Shown one piece after another: positions 39,050 to 45,365 of a DNA stretch of 45,365 nt (positions are counted from its first letter, which is position 1; every line of letters starts with the position of its first letter). Origin of the DNA: Gammaproteobacteria bacterium (GTDB taxonomy: Bacteria > Pseudomonadota > Gammaproteobacteria > Steroidobacterales > Steroidobacteraceae); NCBI GenBank assembly GCA_025355645.1, contig JANXZG010000116.1, forward strand, positions 1 to 45,365, written 5' to 3'. A program made the position numbers and the translations under genes. Below the pieces are notes generated by a model, which was not told the DNA's origin, searched no databases, and saw only the letters and a program-made list of their open reading frames with translations.

Positions 39050-40532
39050 TTAGTTGTCTTCCCAGTAGAGTCGCAAAGTGGGCTTGCGCACCGTGGGTTT
39101 CGGTGCCGGCGCGACTGGGCTGGGTAGATCGTTGTGAGTGCATGCCCAAAAGTCGCCAAAGCCGGTAACCCGCTCCGTGATCTGGCCGCGCAATTCTCGT
39201 CGACGAGCTACTCGGGCGGTTTGGATGTCCTTCAGCGACACTGTTTGGTCACTATGCTGCTGTTTGATGGCGCGACAGAGAAATCGATCGTGGTAAAACA
39301 CTCGAACCTCGGCTAGGTCCCGCGGGTCGTAGCGAATGGTCACCGACTCGCCGACGTAGGCGGCAAGGGTTGCATCGAGATAGCGCAGTCCCTCGAAATG
39401 GATGCCATCGCGGCGCACGACGCGTGTTTCGGCAACCGCGATCGACAGCAGATCGAGCGCTTCCAGACTCTGCGGTATTCGCGGCACCCAGCCATTGCCT
39501 AGCCACGCGATCCGCGGGATGGCCTCGATCTCCTGATGCTCGCGAACGTTGTAGTTGCCGATGATGTGCGCGCCGATCGCGGCATCGAGCGGACAGGGAA
39601 AGCTTCGGTGCACTAGCCGGTTTTCCCTACACGAGACACCCCGGTAGATCACACAGAAGTTCGGTGTTGAGCGTGCCGAATAGCCGTTCGACTTTGCCTC
39701 GACCTTGAGGACGCGCGACGGCAGAATGCAGCAACTGGATTTTGAGATCCGCAGCGACCTGCTCGAGGTGATGGCTGGTGAAATCGCAACCGTGATCGAC
39801 GTAGAGCGCCTCGGGTATTCCACAGACCGGCCAGGCGAGGTCTTCCTTGCGCCAGATGGCCTGGCGCAAAGCAAGACAAGTCTGCAACGTCGAGGGTGCA
39901 CCCAAAAAGACCGTGTAGCCGGCGACGATGCGCGAATGATCGTCGATGACGGTGGTCAGGCAGGGCCGTTTTGGCTGATTGTTGGCATCGAGAATCAAGT
40001 TATCGAGCTGGGTGTGATCGGCTTGCCAAATCGCATTCGGTCGTTCCGCCCGGTGTCTATAAATGAGCTCGAATCGGTCTCGGTAAGCCGCAGGACCCTG
40101 ATGTGCCAAGGTCACCAAAGCTGGATCGAGCGCGCTGACAATCGCATGCACGCTGCTGTAGGCGGGGATCGGCAGCTTCCGATCTCTTGCGATCGCTGTG
40201 ACCCGTCGATGAATGGCAGTGATTGGCGGTCGAGGTTTGCTAAGAAAGAGCCCCTCGATGACTCGGACCAACTCCTCGGCGAGCCGAGGTCGACCTCCAT
40301 CCCGGCGATGCTTACGCGCCAGGCCAACCAATCCTGTCGCTCGGTAGCGGGCAAGCCAGCGCTCGGCGGTTCGAAGCGCGACGCCGGCCGCACGCGCCGC
40401 TTGCGCAAGCGAGGCACCGTCCTCGAGGTGCGGGCGCAACATCGCGAATCGAGCCATCGCCCCTTGCCGCTGAATCTCGGGCAGTTCCACCAAAGCCCGT
40501 TCTAACGGCTCGGACATCTCGCGAGACGGCAT
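39050..40532 (-). pseudogene. TniA/TnsB-like DDE transposase, broken by stop codon and frameshift
   Basis: This is a transposase of the rve/Mu C-terminal type. The N-terminal part has a helix-turn-helix (LAQAARAAGVALRTAERWLA). The catalytic residues are Asp172 (IWQADHTQ), Asp246 (LYVDHGCDF) and Glu282 (GRGKVERLFGTLN), with the ideal 35-residue D-E spacing. After LPGCLV an in-frame TAG stands at 39627-39629. The frame behind it reads GKPASAPKLSLS, then needs a shift near 39590 to continue as LDAAIGAHIIGNYNVREHQE, the Mu-type C-terminal beta-barrel, down to 39050. Two separate lesions make decay more likely than recoding. The ATG at 40532 is preceded by AGGGA at good spacing. Confidence 0.85.
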
Positions 40533-40622
40533 CGGTGTCCCTTTTAAAGTACACTTTAAGTGTGTCGACACGTCGCCGCTGAAAAAGTGCCATTTATTGG
40601 GTGTTTGGAGCCGAGGGTTCAA
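40533..40622. promoter_or_regulatory. Divergent promoter region with palindromes (candidate res/operator)
   Basis: This 90-bp gap between the transposase and recombinase genes contains TTAAAGT-AC-ACTTTAA (40544-40559), the 10-bp palindrome GTGTCGACAC (40562-40571), and ATAAATGGC on the minus strand (40597-40589), which equals the core of the right terminal repeat. Serine resolvases typically bind paired inverted sites next to their own gene, so this is a likely recombination site and shared operator. The function is inferred. Confidence 0.5.
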
Positions 40623-41240
40623 TTGGGACAGTCTGCAGCGCTTTATTGCCGGGTATCGACCGCTGATCAAACTTGCGCTCGCCAGGAGCGTGATCTTCGG
40701 GTCTTTGCTAAAAAGGCTGGTTACAAAATCGTTGGCGTGTATAAGGAAACGGCTTCAGGCGCTAAAAACGATCGTATCGAGAGGAAAAAGATCCTCGACT
40801 TGGTCCAAGCGCGAAAGATCGATGTGGTTTTGGTGACCGAGCTCACCCGCTGGGGGCGTTCGATGATCGATCTTTTTCAAACACTGCAGGATCTCCAGGC
40901 CGCCAACGTCTCACTCGTTGCACAAACCGGTCTGCAATTTGACATGCGTACGGCTCAGGGAAAGTTGATTGCCTCGTTGATGTCGGCGCTTTCAGAGTTC
41001 GAGCACGATTTACTGCGCGAGCGCGTGCGCTCAGGCATAGCGGCGGCGCAAAAGCGTGGGGTAGTGTTTGGGCGTCGATTAGGGCAGCGGGTCAAGGCCG
41101 ACCGCCATGCGCTGAGCGTGATGCAATTGGTGGAGGCGGGCCAGTCGTATCGAGAAGTCGGCCACCGACTAGGGATAAGTAAGAACACGGTTTTGGCAAT
41201 CGTGAAGCGGAATCGGACAGCGCACATGCGGGCGGCGTGA
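40623..41240 (+). CDS. Small serine recombinase (resolvase/invertase family)
   Basis: This 205-aa site-specific recombinase probably resolves transposon cointegrates. The catalytic Arg10 and Ser12 are in ALYCRVSTADQ. The core continues with DVVLVTELTRWGRSMIDLFQ, TAQGKLIASLMSALSEFEHDL and the RERVRSGI helix. The C-terminal helix-turn-helix is GQSYREVGHRLGISKNTVLAIVKR. TTG at 40623 gives a normal N-terminus; a GTG at 40560 would start inside the palindrome cluster and is less likely. The cargo gene ATG follows the TGA directly. The frame is intact. Confidence 0.9.
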   Translation: MGQSAALYCRVSTADQTCARQERDLRVFAKKAGYKIVGVYKETASGAKNDRIERKKILDLVQARKIDVVLVTELTRWGRSMIDLFQTLQDLQAANVSLVAQTGLQFDMRTAQGKLIASLMSALSEFEHDLLRERVRSGIAAAQKRGVVFGRRLGQRVKADRHALSVMQLVEAGQSYREVGHRLGISKNTVLAIVKRNRTAHMRAA

Positions 41241-41748
41241 ATGAGCATTACCTATAAGTTTGTTTTTGATGATGCTTTACTGCGAAACCCTCATTGAACA
41301 TTACTACCGCCAATTGCCGTGGCTACTTCACTTGCGCGTTCAATTTTCGATTTTGATGGGAATCTTTGCAATTGCCTTTTTGGCGTTTAGGGGAATGGAA
41401 GCTTCTTGGATTGAGGTCTTAGCCGTAGTCGCACTGGCGGTTGGCGGAATGCTTGGATGTGTATTCGTTGTTAAGCGCGGTATCTTGGCGAAATTGAAGA
41501 GCAAACGGGATTATGGACTCGCGACAATTTTTACTATTTCAGATCGAGGCCTGATTGCCTCGGGTGGCTCGTTCAAGAATGAACATGATTGGTCTGCTTA
41601 TCCGCGCGCAGTGAGATTCTCAGACGGAATACTTTTACGGCGGCCAGGCGTCATTCGTTGGCTTCCAGATAACGCTCTCGAAAATAGCCTGCCTGCGCAA
41701 GCTACGACGCTTGTTAGTTCGAAAACATCTCTACGACTTCTCTCATAA
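41241..41748 (+). pseudogene. YcxB-like membrane protein, apparently frameshifted transposon cargo
   Basis: From ATG 41241, directly after the recombinase stop, the frame reads MSITYKFVFDDALLRNPH and then meets TGA at 41295. A frame shifted by one base continues from there as HYYRQLPWLLHLRVQFSI to 41748. The joined product (about 168 aa) would have a short N-terminal segment, two hydrophobic helices (about residues 30-75), and a C-terminal domain with TIFTISDRGLIASGG and DGILLRRPGVIRWLPDNAL. This architecture fits the YcxB-like family of unknown function. Alternatively the gene starts at TTG 41260 or ATG 41269 and is intact with a shorter N-terminus. No role in transposition is known. Confidence 0.6.
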
Positions 41749-41768
41749 TCGGCAGAACAGGCAGCACC

Positions 41769-41783
41769 CCGCCAAATAGCTCT
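41769..41783 (-). repeat. Second TIR-like repeat at the right end
   Basis: Reading inward (minus strand) AGAGCTATTTGGCGG matches the TIR core ATCGATAAATGGCGG (41806-41792) at 10 of 15 positions, with GGCGG identical and an offset of 23 bp. It mirrors the inner repeat at the left end (38215-38229). Confidence 0.5.
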
Positions 41784-41789
41784 GGAAAT

Positions 41790-41816
41790 CACCGCCATTT
41801 ATCGATGGAACTCACA
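41790..41816 (-). repeat. Right terminal inverted repeat (27 bp)
   Basis: On the minus strand reading inward the end begins TGTGAGTTCCATCG, then ATAAATGGCGGTG. It matches the left end at 25 of 27 positions. The region between the cargo gene stop (41748) and this repeat is non-coding. Confidence 0.9.
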
Positions 41817-41824
41817 GCGCTGCC
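41817..41824 (+). repeat. 8-bp target-site duplication, right copy
   Basis: GCGCTGCC follows the right transposon end directly and is identical to 38173-38180. Confidence 0.8.
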
Positions 41825-41977
41825 AACCCGGCCGAGAAAACGAAGACGACCATGAAGGTTACAAATAAATGTTTTGGCTTTCTTTCGGGCGTCCGGCCAC
41901 GGTCGGCATACCCGCATTGACGAGGTGCTCGGCGCGCGTTGCGATGGATCTGCCGCCGTCTTGGTGAATCCCTTTAC

Positions 41978-42002
41978 CGGGGGGTGCCGTTGGCACCCCC
42001 CG
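41978..42002 (-). terminator. Strong hairpin downstream of the secreted-protein gene
   Basis: CGGGGGGTGCC pairs with GGCACCCCCCG around the loop GTT (11 bp), 20 bases past the stop of the gene ending at 42022. It probably ends that transcript, although no U-run follows on the minus strand. Confidence 0.45.
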
Positions 42003-42021
42003 ACTACTTCCTTCGGTGAGA

Positions 42022-43818
42022 TCAGTGGATTTGCGTGATGAAGGTGCCCCAATTGGCATACATGCCGCGCGTAAACAGCGCCGGATCGGGAATCATCTCA
42101 TTGGCGGTGTAGATATACCCGGTGGCCGCGTCGACCACGGCCGCGCCATAGTCGCCCCAACGCCCTACTGTGCCCGGTCCCGAGCCGCCGCAGCCGGTGA
42201 AGCCATCATCCGAGGTCGCCCCCTGTCCGGTAACTAGAATCTGTCCCGTCGTGGCGCTGCCATCGAACTGCAACACCGCAGCGCTGGGATAGCCGCCCGC
42301 AACAGACGCATTGACGTTAGTTATTGTGAACCCCATGTAGCCCGCGCCACTGGCGCGCAGTCCGAACGCCGGATAAGAGATGCTATACCCGCTGGGCGGA
42401 ACGACGCGACCCTGACTAACGATGGACGCCGACAGCCCCGAGCTATTGAGCGTCGGATGCACTTCGAACCAATCGATGATGTCGCGCTGGAGTCCCGTAC
42501 TGTCCACGGTGCCCTCGGCAAGTGCCCCGAACAGGTTGCCCTTGGCCTTTTGAATCGTGGACTGGAACGTCGGGTAGCCAGCATCGATCAGTGGCGCTGA
42601 AGTTGTGCCCGTTGACGTGCAATACGGTCCGACCACGTCAGGCTCGCTTGAAGGGACAGTGCCGTTGCCGTAGCTTTTCGTATGCACGCTTGTAATCAGA
42701 ACTTTGACCGCGCCGGGATTGCTTACGATGGAACTCGTGTTGATGACCGCCAGAACTGAAACTCGAGGCGGGCCGCTCCCGAAAGACGCGGTAGGCGCCG
42801 ACATCAGAAATTCCGAGCCGCTGCGCGCGGTCGAAAAGGGTTCGCCCGGTACGGGCACGCTGGGTTGAAGGACGAAGTCATTAGGATCGTCGAACCGCAG
42901 GTACTTGAAGCTCGCGCCCGCCTCAAGTTTAGCCTTCGGAAAGGCGAAGATTGCCGCCTCGACGTAGCCTCCGGACACGTTGCTAAACAAATCTGCCGTA
43001 ATGTAAAACGCGTGGGCGTCATAACCATCTTTGGGATAGTCCGGAAAGCAGTCCTGCAATCCACAGCCCGACAGTTGGCTGCTGTAGGCGTCGACCAGGT
43101 AGGTCCAGTAGCTGCCGAGCGGATCGCTCGTTTGGCTAACTGCGATGGCGAACGCATTCGCGGTCGCGTTGTAGACGACTTCGGTGAGGAACCAGCGTTG
43201 CGAGACCGGGTCAAAAAAGACTTGCGGGTCGCTGACGTTATAGACAGTGGGATCGAGGTTGAACAGCGTCGTTGTAGCAATCGGCGGGCTTAGCGCCACG
43301 CCGTCGTCCGCGTTAAAAACGCGCATCACGTTGTTAACAATTTCAACGGCGACACTGTTGTTTACAGCCAGGCCCTGATCGGGCGGTTCAAGCTCGTAGC
43401 CATTGGCGACCACGTTGTCCCCTTCGTGCAAGCCTTCGAAGCCGGTGATACCGGTGACCGATGAACCTGACGCGACATTGCTGGCGACTTGAACATTGGA
43501 ATGCACCCCGTGCGACAACGCCTGCCGTATTGCCGCGCTGGGCTGGGAGGTAAGCGCACCGTTCGGCAATCGATGCGGCGGCTGTTCGATCTCCGCCGCG
43601 TTCTTCAATGCCTGCCGGTTGGCCTCGCTGGCCGCTATTTGCGCGAGCGATACGTTGCCCCGCAGCTTGACTTCGGACCGAGAGGCTTCGCCGTTCAAGA
43701 ACGCCTGGCCATTGGCAGCGACATCGCCCGTCGCGGCGGACGCCTGCTGCGCGTTCGCAACAATCAGTGACGCCATTGATGCGCCGATCAGAATCGCAAG
43801 TAAATTAAGCCGTTTCAT
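42022..43818 (-). CDS. Large secreted protein of unknown function
   Basis: This is a 598-aa exported protein. A signal peptide is visible (LNLLAILIGASMASLIVANA, cleavage probably near AQQASA at about residue 28). The mature part is acidic and rich in Gly, Ser, Ala and Asn. Segments such as VSDPQVFFDPVSQRWFLTEV and SQTSDPLGSYWTYLVDA, then FPDYPKDGYDAHAFYIT, recall repeats of beta-propeller-like secreted proteins. The two closely spaced Cys in GCGLQDC may form a disulfide. No catalytic motif was recognised. It starts after GGGGGG at 5 bp. It stands alone between the transposon flank and a promoterless-looking gap. Confidence 0.8.
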   Translation of the reverse strand: MKRLNLLAILIGASMASLIVANAQQASAATGDVAANGQAFLNGEASRSEVKLRGNVSLAQIAASEANRQALKNAAEIEQPPHRLPNGALTSQPSAAIRQALSHGVHSNVQVASNVASGSSVTGITGFEGLHEGDNVVANGYELEPPDQGLAVNNSVAVEIVNNVMRVFNADDGVALSPPIATTTLFNLDPTVYNVSDPQVFFDPVSQRWFLTEVVYNATANAFAIAVSQTSDPLGSYWTYLVDAYSSQLSGCGLQDCFPDYPKDGYDAHAFYITADLFSNVSGGYVEAAIFAFPKAKLEAGASFKYLRFDDPNDFVLQPSVPVPGEPFSTARSGSEFLMSAPTASFGSGPPRVSVLAVINTSSIVSNPGAVKVLITSVHTKSYGNGTVPSSEPDVVGPYCTSTGTTSAPLIDAGYPTFQSTIQKAKGNLFGALAEGTVDSTGLQRDIIDWFEVHPTLNSSGLSASIVSQGRVVPPSGYSISYPAFGLRASGAGYMGFTITNVNASVAGGYPSAAVLQFDGSATTGQILVTGQGATSDDGFTGCGGSGPGTVGRWGDYGAAVVDAATGYIYTANEMIPDPALFTRGMYANWGTFITQIH

Positions 43819-44189
43819 ATCCCCCCCAGAAGTTTTCTATGGATTATTCGTTTCTCGGCGTGCACCACAAATGATCGCGCTACACCCAGATGATTTATAC
43901 ACTTGCCGGGACACCGTTGCACCTGCATGCCGGCCGTAAGATGCAATCGCGTAATATGTTAAGTTTGCTCCCAAGTTAACCTGCTTTAGCTTACGGGTTG
44001 ATTTGCGCGCCGCTGAGTGGCCGCCGCGTGTGGATGTGTGAATAGTGCGCCTTCGAATACGCTGGTCGGTGGCGACTGAATATTCGCGACGCGCTGATTC
44101 ATGCCGGCAGCGCGGACGCGCTGCCGTGTGAGCGGACAGCGCACAGCCGGGCCTCGATGGGCAACCGCCGTGGCGCTAGGCCGCTTCTT
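43819..44189. other. Non-coding gap upstream of the secreted-protein gene
   Basis: No gene is supported in these 371 bases. The region must hold the promoter of the minus-strand gene starting at 43818, but no clear -35/-10 pair was recognised. A perfect stem-loop lies at 44106-44125. Confidence 0.5.
44106..44125 (-). terminator. Perfect 8-bp hairpin downstream of the small acidic gene
   Basis: GGCAGCGC (44106-44113) pairs with GCGCTGCC (44118-44125) around GGAC. It lies 64 bases beyond the stop of the gene ending at 44190 and may end its transcript. There is no U-run, so this is tentative. Confidence 0.35.
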
Positions 44190-44462
44190 TCAGCGATTCT
44201 CAGACGCTGCGTCAGTTGGCAAGGATCGTGTCGTACGGTCGGCCTCCTCGAGCTGCGCCTGCTCATCGGGGCGCACATTGCCAGCTTCGCGGATCTTTTC
44301 CTGCCCGCGGGGAGAGTTCACGAAATCCTGCTCCGCCTTATTAAAACGTGCCGCGGCTTCCGGGTCGCCCTCTCCATGATTTTCGCCCTGCCCAGGCTTG
44401 CCACCCTGATCAACCGGTTGCTGCGCGTTCGGGCCTGGCTTGCCAGTGGTATCGTTTTGCAT
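44190..44462 (-). CDS. Small hydrophilic acidic protein, function unknown
   Basis: This 90-aa protein has no signal peptide and no hydrophobic segment. The N-terminal half is rich in Gly, Gln, Pro and Asn (GKPGPNAQQPVDQGGKPGQG), followed by EAAARFNKAEQDFVNSPRGQ and AGNVRPDEQAQLEEAD. Proteins with this layout recur as hypothetical proteins in Proteobacteria; that is from memory of the type, not a search. The composition suggests a disordered, possibly stress-related protein. The start is well supported by TGGAGG 7 bp upstream. Confidence 0.75.
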   Translation of the reverse strand: MQNDTTGKPGPNAQQPVDQGGKPGQGENHGEGDPEAAARFNKAEQDFVNSPRGQEKIREAGNVRPDEQAQLEEADRTTRSLPTDAASENR

Positions 44463-44702
44463 GCTTGAACCTCCAGTAGATGTTCAATCAAGACTCCGCC
44501 GTTTGCGCTCACGCGCCTAGTCGTCTGGAGAGCCATCAGAATGTAAGGCGGCGCTGACGCGCGCAAGGGTCTCGGCGCGTTTTTGCGGTTTACACCCTCT
44601 CGCGGCACTGCCATGAAAAATTATTTCGTGTGGCCGCGACGGCAAATCAGCGCCCTGCTACGGCGACACTTTTTTCATTGCACGCTACTGATCGGAGCAC
44701 CG

Positions 44703-44852
44703 ATGTCTCACTGGTACAGATTGCCATTACCATCCGCGCCCAGCGTGCCGGCGAATTTCTGCACTGATTATGAATTGCGCTCCGGCTACCAGCGCGGATA
44801 CGAAGAGGCCGACACCTCAGTCCAGTTCGGGAACCGTGGTAGCACAACCTGA
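44703..44852 (+). CDS. Possible small protein (49 aa)
   Basis: This is a short open frame, MSHWYRLPLPSAPSVPANF..., with the patterned stretch CTDYELRSGYQRGYEEADTS. The frame is also open upstream to 44583. No strong Shine-Dalgarno sequence or recognised family supports it. It is listed because it is the only candidate in the gap between the acidic-protein gene and the VOC gene. Confidence 0.25.
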   Translation: MSHWYRLPLPSAPSVPANFCTDYELRSGYQRGYEEADTSVQFGNRGSTT

Positions 44853-44983
44853 CGTCACAGTGCTTCGCACCTGGCGCAATTTCATCAGGGGTTCAGCTGC
44901 CGACAATATTGTAATCTGACGATCACGCGTCGGCACCCACCATTCTTTACTGCGTAAATGTTTTGGCACAGGTAAACCCCCAG

Positions 44984-45014
44984 AGCAGGGCTTGCCGGCT
45001 CGACAGCCCGCTGC
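44984..45014 (-). terminator. Possible stem-loop terminator of the VOC gene
   Basis: AGCAG plus GGCT (44984-44992) can pair with AGCC plus CTGCT (45004-45014) with a 2-base bulge. It lies about 20 bases past the VOC gene stop on the minus strand. The U-run is lacking, so support is weak. Confidence 0.3.
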
Positions 45015-45032
45015 TAGCCTGGCAGGTTCATG

Positions 45033-45365
45033 TTAGCGGTCGAACAGCCGCGATAAATCCTTGAAAGCCTTGAATTCTAGCGCGTTACCCGAAGGGTCCA
45101 AGAAAAAGAATGTCGCCTGCTCGCCGGGCTCGCCGGCGAAACGAATGTGCGGCTTTACGACAAAATCCATGCCTTGCGTCGTCAGGCGCGCGGCAAGCTG
45201 CTGCCATTCAGGTTGGGGCAATACAATGCCGAAGTGCGGCACCGGCACCTGGTCGCCATCCACCGGATTGTAATGCGAGCTGATTCGCCCATACTTTCCG
45301 AGGCCTGGATTCAGATGACAGACCAGCTGATGGCCATAGAGGTTGAAGTCGACCCAATGGCTGCT
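45033..45365 (-). CDS. VOC-family protein (glyoxalase/bleomycin-resistance fold), 5' end outside window
   Basis: This is the C-terminal 110 residues of a vicinal-oxygen-chelate-fold protein. The frame is open to the window edge at 45365, and the N-terminus is missing. Visible features are [20 protein letters not shown], the metal-type His in PVPHFGIVL, and the terminal Glu in [19 protein letters not shown]. Members include dioxygenases and isomerases; the substrate cannot be told. A stem-loop lies about 20 bases after the stop (44984-45014). Confidence 0.85.
   Translation of the reverse strand, partial: SSHWVDFNLYGHQLVCHLNPGLGKYGRISSHYNPVDGDQVPVPHFGIVLPQPEWQQLAARLTTQGMDFVVKPHIRFAGEPGEQATFFFLDPSGNALEFKAFKDLSRLFDR

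Larger units (their letters stand above)
38181..41816. mobile_element. Tn5053/Tn402/Tn7-like transposon, 3,636 bp, decayed
   Basis: This is a complete element bounded by 27-bp inverted repeats with TGT...ACA ends and flanked by a perfect 8-bp direct repeat (GCGCTGCC). Content: a TniB-like ATPase gene and a broken TniA/TnsB-like transposase gene on the minus strand, then on the plus strand a serine recombinase gene and a broken YcxB-like cargo gene. TGT/ACA ends, a DDE transposase with an AAA+ partner, and a resolvase are known traits of the Tn552/Tn5053/Tn402/Tn7 superfamily. There is no tniQ gene. The 8-bp duplication is longer than the 5 bp usual for Tn7 and Tn5053. With the transposase broken, the copy should move only with help in trans. 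Confidence 0.88.

Noticed and set aside
37456..42020. Genomic island integrated at ssrA
   Set aside because: There is no tyrosine integrase and no repeat of the ssrA 3' end downstream; the inserted DNA is explained by the transposon with its own ends.
44118..44132. GCGCTGCCGTGTGAG, resembling the transposon junction GCGCTGCC/TGTGAG
   Set aside because: An extra base lies between the parts and the sequence after TGTGAG does not follow the TIR; the GCGCTGCC is one arm of a local hairpin.

Overview
The window is a gammaproteobacterial chromosome segment with high G+C. The gene order tpiA-secG-tRNA-Leu-nuo, carAB-dapB-dnaJ-dnaK-grpE-hrcA, nadK-recN, fur/bamE and ratA/smpB-ssrA is the conserved gammaproteobacterial backbone. 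Separate nuoC and nuoD genes, a NuoG of about 706 aa, and hrcA in the dnaK cluster fit a lineage near Xanthomonadales/Nevskiales rather than the enterics. The species cannot be named from the sequence.

Layout: (1) 1-600, the 3' part of an IS3-family transposase gene, lying where rimP-nusA would be expected beyond tRNA-fMet. (2) 723-15202, on the minus strand, a complete 14-gene respiratory complex I operon (nuoA to nuoN) bracketed by tRNA-Leu(GAG) and initiator tRNA-Met. (3) 15226-21231, on the minus strand, rlmE-ftsH-folP-glmM-tpiA-secG, with yhbY divergent from rlmE. (4) 21535-32551, on the minus strand, the hrcA-grpE-dnaK-dnaJ-dapB heat-shock/lysine cluster followed by carA-carB-greA-DUF4149; a promoter and a terminator-like hairpin lie in the carA leader. 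(5) 32653-37810, nadK-recN, fur, bamE, rnfH-ratA, smpB and ssrA (tmRNA). (6) 37811-42020, a transposon insertion region. (7) 42022-45365, accessory genes: a large secreted protein of unknown function, a small acidic hydrophilic protein, and a partial VOC-fold (glyoxalase-like) gene.

The most unusual part is a sharply bounded 3,636-bp transposon at 38181-41816. It has 27-bp terminal inverted repeats (25/27 identical, TGT...ACA ends) and perfect 8-bp flanking direct repeats. Each end carries a second TIR-like repeat 23-24 bp further in. It encodes a TniA/TnsB-like D,D(35)E transposase broken by a stop codon and a frameshift, a TniB-like AAA+ ATPase, a divergent small serine recombinase, and an apparently frameshifted YcxB-like membrane protein as cargo. 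No TniQ gene is visible. The divergent promoter region holds two palindromes and an internal copy of the TIR core. It looks like a decayed, minimal member of the Tn5053/Tn402/Tn552/Tn7 superfamily.

The housekeeping genes look intact. Their regulatory features include a sigma32-type promoter for dnaK inside the grpE 3' end, a probable carAB attenuator, a dedicated tRNA-fMet promoter, and a possible leaderless start for yhbY.
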